From assembly GCA_035687895.1 (NCBI GenBank), contig DASRUE010000275.1, positions 1 to 24,830 on the forward strand: a stretch of 24,830 bases of DNA, in the 5' to 3' direction. The position numbers and the translations under genes were made by a program. Below the pieces are notes generated by a model. The model ran no database searches, had not been told where the DNA came from, and worked only from the letters and a program-made list of their open reading frames with translations. Every line of letters begins with the position of its first letter. The stretch's first letter is position 1. Shown here piece after piece: positions 21,915-24,830 of the stretch. Source of the DNA: JAERML01 sp035687895. Its GTDB lineage: Bacteria; Bacteroidota; Ignavibacteria; UBA10030; UBA6906.

Positions 21915-23015
21915 ATGGCACATTCCTGGAATTCTCTTGCGTCGGTCAAAGTTGATTGTCGTTGGTTTCGCGGGGACGTTCCCTGCTCGCCGCACAAACA
22001 GCATGGGGTCCACTGTGTGGATGCTGAAGGGCGATCCTGCACGTACTACGACCCGCGTACCGAGAACATCCTGATCATCAAACTTGGTGCCATCGGCGAC
22101 GTCATCCGTACAACGCCGTTGCTGAGGCGCCTGCAGGAGCTTCATCCGCGCGCACGGTTCTGGTGGCTCACACTCACACCGGAAGTCGTTCCTGCCAGTG
22201 TCGATGTCATCCTTCCATTCACTCCGCAGAGTATCGCTTCGCTTCAAGCTGTTCACTTTGACATTATTTATAACCTGGACAAGGACAGAGAGGCCAGCGG
22301 TCTGACGACAACACTCTCAGCGGGTTTGAAAAAGGGGTTCATCTTGAAAGCTGGAAAACCCGCCCCGGCAGATAAGGACGCGGCCGCGAAGTTCATGACC
22401 GGCCTGTTCGATGACCTGAACAAGGAAAACACACGGAGTTACCCGCAGGAGATCTTCGACATCGCCGGGTTGACCTTTGCAGGCGAGCGATATATTCTTG
22501 ATTCGTTCAGCAAGGATGGTTATGTCTGGAAGCTCCCGCACAAGAAGAGGCTTGTTGGACTCAACACGGGATGTGGAGGGCGATGGACGTCACGACTCTG
22601 GCCGGAAAAATACTGGGTCACCCTCGCACGAAAGCTGAAAAAGTCCGGTTATGCGCCTCTCCTTCTCGGGGGCGAGCAGGAGCATCGGAAGAACACAAGG
22701 ATCGCAAGGAAGAGCGGAGCGCTCTACCTCGGCTACTTTCCGCTACGACAGTTCATCAACCTCGTGGACCAATGTCAACTCGTGGTCACCGCTGTCACCA
22801 TGGCCACGCACATTACGATCGGATTGAACAAGAAGATCGTCCTGTTCAATAACATCTTCAACCGGAATGAATTTGAACTATACGGTTTGGGGGAGATACT
22901 GGAACCGGATTTTGACTGCCCGTGCTATTTCTCTCCGGTATGTCCCAACGACTGTATGCAGTATCTTTCCGTCGACCGGGTGTTCTCCACCTGCAAGAAG
23001 CTTCTTTCCACCTGA
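21915..23015 (+). CDS. Family 9 glycosyltransferase (ADP-heptose:LPS heptosyltransferase-like) with Cys-rich N-terminus
   Basis: The 366-residue protein has the GT9 N-domain start 'ENILIIKLGAIGDVIRTTPL' (residues 50-69) and, in the second half, 'VGLNTGCGGRWTSRLWPEKYW' split by strands, 'PLLLGGEQEH', and 'VTAVTMATHITIGLNKKIVL', the donor-binding region of heptosyltransferases. It probably adds a heptose or related sugar to LPS core or another surface glycan. Before the Rossmann fold lie about 48 residues with Cys15, Cys24, Cys34 and Cys42 (DCRWFRGDVPC, 'HKQHGVHC', 'SCTYYDP'), and the C-terminus has another cluster (Cys335, 337, 343, 347, 360), suggesting structural metal binding or disulfides. 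I recall related GT9 proteins with similar CxxF-GD-PC-HK-G-HC starts. It lies between the GT2 and YfhO genes, 15 and 9 bp apart. Confidence 0.86.
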   Translation: MAHSWNSLASVKVDCRWFRGDVPCSPHKQHGVHCVDAEGRSCTYYDPRTENILIIKLGAIGDVIRTTPLLRRLQELHPRARFWWLTLTPEVVPASVDVILPFTPQSIASLQAVHFDIIYNLDKDREASGLTTTLSAGLKKGFILKAGKPAPADKDAAAKFMTGLFDDLNKENTRSYPQEIFDIAGLTFAGERYILDSFSKDGYVWKLPHKKRLVGLNTGCGGRWTSRLWPEKYWVTLARKLKKSGYAPLLLGGEQEHRKNTRIARKSGALYLGYFPLRQFINLVDQCQLVVTAVTMATHITIGLNKKIVLFNNIFNRNEFELYGLGEILEPDFDCPCYFSPVCPNDCMQYLSVDRVFSTCKKLLST

Positions 23016-23024
23016 CGGTATTCA

Positions 23025-24830
23025 ATGCCGAAGCAGAAGAAAACAGCAACGCAGAACATGGCGCATGGCTTGGGCGGCACTGCGCTTCCCGACCTGAAGG
23101 ATTGGCATTGCGTTGCTGTGCTTGCTCTTTGCGTCGTCCTGTTCTTTCACAAGATTCTCATAGGGCAGGCATTTTTCTGGGAAGATTTTCTCTATCAGAA
23201 TTATCCGTTCCGGCATTTCGCGGCCACCTCGATGGCCACGGGTCAGATGCCTCTGTGGAATCCCTATACCTTCAATGGCATGCCGTTTCTTGCCGACATT
23301 CAGACCGCCGTCTTTTATCTTCCCTGTACCGTGCTCGCGTTCTTTGTGAGCGACGGACGGTTGAGTGCCTACTGGCTCGAGTTGGTCATCATCCTGCACT
23401 TCGTCCTTGCCGGTGTTTCGATGTTTGCACTTGCACGGTCGTTTCAACTCCACAGACTGCCATCGCTGTTCGCTGGTGCGGCGTACATGCTCTCGGGGTT
23501 CATGATCACGCACGCTATCCATCAACAAATAGTTACACTTGTTGCATGGTACCCGCTCATCGTCATGTTCTTCCGAAATGCCATTGTTGAGTTCCGATGG
23601 AGGTGGGTGTTCCTCTGTGCCCTTGCCCTCGGTCATTCCACGCTTGCGGGGTTCCCACAGCTCTCTCTCTATCTCTACTACTTTCTGTTCATCCTGTTTT
23701 TGTTCGAGCTTCTCTCCAGGCATCAATGGTCGGGGCTTCTCACCCGTGGTGCGCTGATGATGGCAACGCGGGCGGCAATAATGTTTGGGCTCTCCATCGC
23801 GGTCGCAATGATCCAGCTCCTCCCCACAAACGAGCTTGCAGAACTCTCCCAGCGTGCACAGATCACCTACGAGAAAGCCACGGAAGGGACACTCGCCTGG
23901 TCTCAGTTGATGACGCTGGTATTGCCGAAACTATTTGGCGAAGCAGGCGCGGGCGGCATGAACTACTGGGGGCCAGGGACATATTGGTACTATTGGGAGA
24001 CGTGCATTTATCTCGGAATCCTCCCCCTGCTTTTAGCGGTCGTGTCGTTGATGCTGTGGAAGAAGAACGCCTATGTGAAGTTGTTGTGGGGGATTGGAGT
24101 GTTTGCGGTGCTGTTCTCTCTCGGGAACAACTTTATTCTTCACAAACTCTTCTTTGATTACATCCCGGGATTTTCACGCTTCAGGAACCCCGCCCGTATG
24201 GGGATATGGCTCGCATTTGCGGGGTCGCTCCTTTCTGCGTTCTCCCTGCAAGAGATACTCGTTGGTGGTTGGAAGAACATCAGCCGCACGAGGGTGCGCA
24301 CATCGTTGCTTGTCTCGGTTGTTGCGGGCATTGTCCTTTGGTTCCTTGCGATCTCCGGAACTTTGAGTGAAACCTTCTTATTCATGAAAAATCCTCAGGC
24401 GTTCGCGTTCGTGAAGAAGGAAGCTCATCAGTCGCTTCTCTTTCTTCTTCTTTCCGGCGGAACGCTGTACAGCCTCGTCGTTCGACCGACGTGGGCGAAA
24501 GCTTCAGGGCCGGCACTCGTTGCGATCCTATTCCTCGACATGATGACCTTCGGCTCATCACAGAATACAGCGAAGCTTAACCCCGCCGATTACTTCGGAA
24601 GATCCGGAGCCCTGATTTCGTTCCTGAAGAACCAGGGAGCCTCGGAGATCTTCCGGGTGAACACCCGCACTTCCCAAGGGATGGTCATCGATCGGAACCA
24701 GGGAATGGTAGACCGCATCTTTACTATGGAGGGGTACACACCTCTCGTGCTCCAGCGCGTCTACGCACCATATGGGACAGCCGATCAAACGTACGACCTT
24801 CTGAACGTCAAGTACCGGACCGTCGCCGAC
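23025..24830 (+). CDS. YfhO-family multi-pass membrane protein, 3' end cut by the window
   Basis: The frame from ATG 23025 is open to the last base (602 codons, no stop), so the gene continues beyond the window. A cytoplasmic lead (about 28 residues) is followed by a first helix ('AVLALCVVLFFHKILIG'). The periplasmic start 'FFWEDFLYQNYPFRHFAATS' and 'MPLWNPYTFNGMPFLADIQT' is the diagnostic YfhO/GT-C-like pattern. Many further hydrophobic helices follow (for example 'ALMMATRAAIMFGLSIAVAM'), with 'FRNPARMGIW' and a late soluble segment. YfhO proteins are predicted GT-C glycosyltransferases involved in surface-polymer glycosylation in some bacteria. Its place behind GT2 and GT9 fits use of polyprenyl-linked sugars, by inference. 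The start is 9 bp after the GT9 stop. Confidence 0.9.
   Translation, partial: MPKQKKTATQNMAHGLGGTALPDLKDWHCVAVLALCVVLFFHKILIGQAFFWEDFLYQNYPFRHFAATSMATGQMPLWNPYTFNGMPFLADIQTAVFYLPCTVLAFFVSDGRLSAYWLELVIILHFVLAGVSMFALARSFQLHRLPSLFAGAAYMLSGFMITHAIHQQIVTLVAWYPLIVMFFRNAIVEFRWRWVFLCALALGHSTLAGFPQLSLYLYYFLFILFLFELLSRHQWSGLLTRGALMMATRAAIMFGLSIAVAMIQLLPTNELAELSQRAQITYEKATEGTLAWSQLMTLVLPKLFGEAGAGGMNYWGPGTYWYYWETCIYLGILPLLLAVVSLMLWKKNAYVKLLWGIGVFAVLFSLGNNFILHKLFFDYIPGFSRFRNPARMGIWLAFAGSLLSAFSLQEILVGGWKNISRTRVRTSLLVSVVAGIVLWFLAISGTLSETFLFMKNPQAFAFVKKEAHQSLLFLLLSGGTLYSLVVRPTWAKASGPALVAILFLDMMTFGSSQNTAKLNPADYFGRSGALISFLKNQGASEIFRVNTRTSQGMVIDRNQGMVDRIFTMEGYTPLVLQRVYAPYGTADQTYDLLNVKYRTVAD

Noticed and set aside
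1..24830. CRISPR arrays, tRNA/rRNA genes, insertion sequences, prophage genes or attachment sites
   Set aside because: Reading both strands by eye I saw no spaced direct repeats, cloverleaf or rRNA stretches, transposase or integrase motifs.

Overview
The window reads as a stretch of ordinary chromosome from a Gram-negative bacterium with moderately high GC and dense genes. Lipopolysaccharide and outer-membrane genes (kdsB, a predicted outer-membrane beta-barrel, AsmA, a GT9 heptosyltransferase-like enzyme) show a diderm envelope. A Chlorobium-type malate dehydrogenase and the gene combinations make me suspect the Bacteroidota/Chlorobiota/Ignavibacteriota lineage; this is an inference from family resemblance and has not been tested. 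I see no tRNA or rRNA genes, CRISPR array, insertion sequence, phage gene or attachment site.

Layout. (1) Positions 1-3568, plus strand: a tight operon holding the 3' end of a PlsC-type acyltransferase, gatC, kdsB, a DUF502 membrane protein and pyrG, with 4-bp ATGA overlaps at gatC/kdsB and kdsB/DUF502. (2) Positions about 3633-5227, plus strand: a SAM methyltransferase with an anomalous 5' end, followed by two small cupins; the second may be read from a leaderless transcript. (3) Positions 5371-9221, plus strand: a promoter, a beta-CASP metallo-beta-lactamase RNase, an outer-membrane beta-barrel protein and a solitary RsbW-like ATP-binding protein. (4) Positions 9223-11730, minus strand: rplU-rpmA with its own promoter and terminator, then mdh and a lipoprotein. 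(5) Positions 11755-14641, minus strand: a complete metal-efflux cassette, consisting of an SmtB-type repressor, a P1B-2 Zn/Cd/Pb ATPase and a co-translated unknown 105-aa protein, under a sigma70-type promoter abutting a perfect 26-bp palindromic operator. (6) Positions 14649-20534, minus strand: asmA, rsmA (ksgA), mgtE and a PAP2-family membrane protein, under a near-consensus promoter. (7) Positions 20679-24830, plus strand: a divergent glycan-assembly group with a DPM1-like GT2 carrying an unusual disordered N-terminus, a GT9 enzyme with a cysteine-rich N-terminus, and a YfhO-family membrane protein that runs off the window.

How the parts fit. Groups 1, 6 and 7 combine envelope biogenesis (phospholipid, KDO, AsmA-like lipid handling, glycosyltransfer) with core translation and nucleotide genes. 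Group 5 is a self-contained metal-homeostasis module. Several promoters proposed here share a TTGA-type -35, exactly 17 bp of spacer and a TANNYT-type -10.

I did not find a clearly new multi-gene system. The best leads are the uncharacterised partner of the metal ATPase, the apparent ACG start (or lost ATG) of the methyltransferase, the N-terminal extensions of the two glycosyltransferases, and the possibly leaderless cupin.
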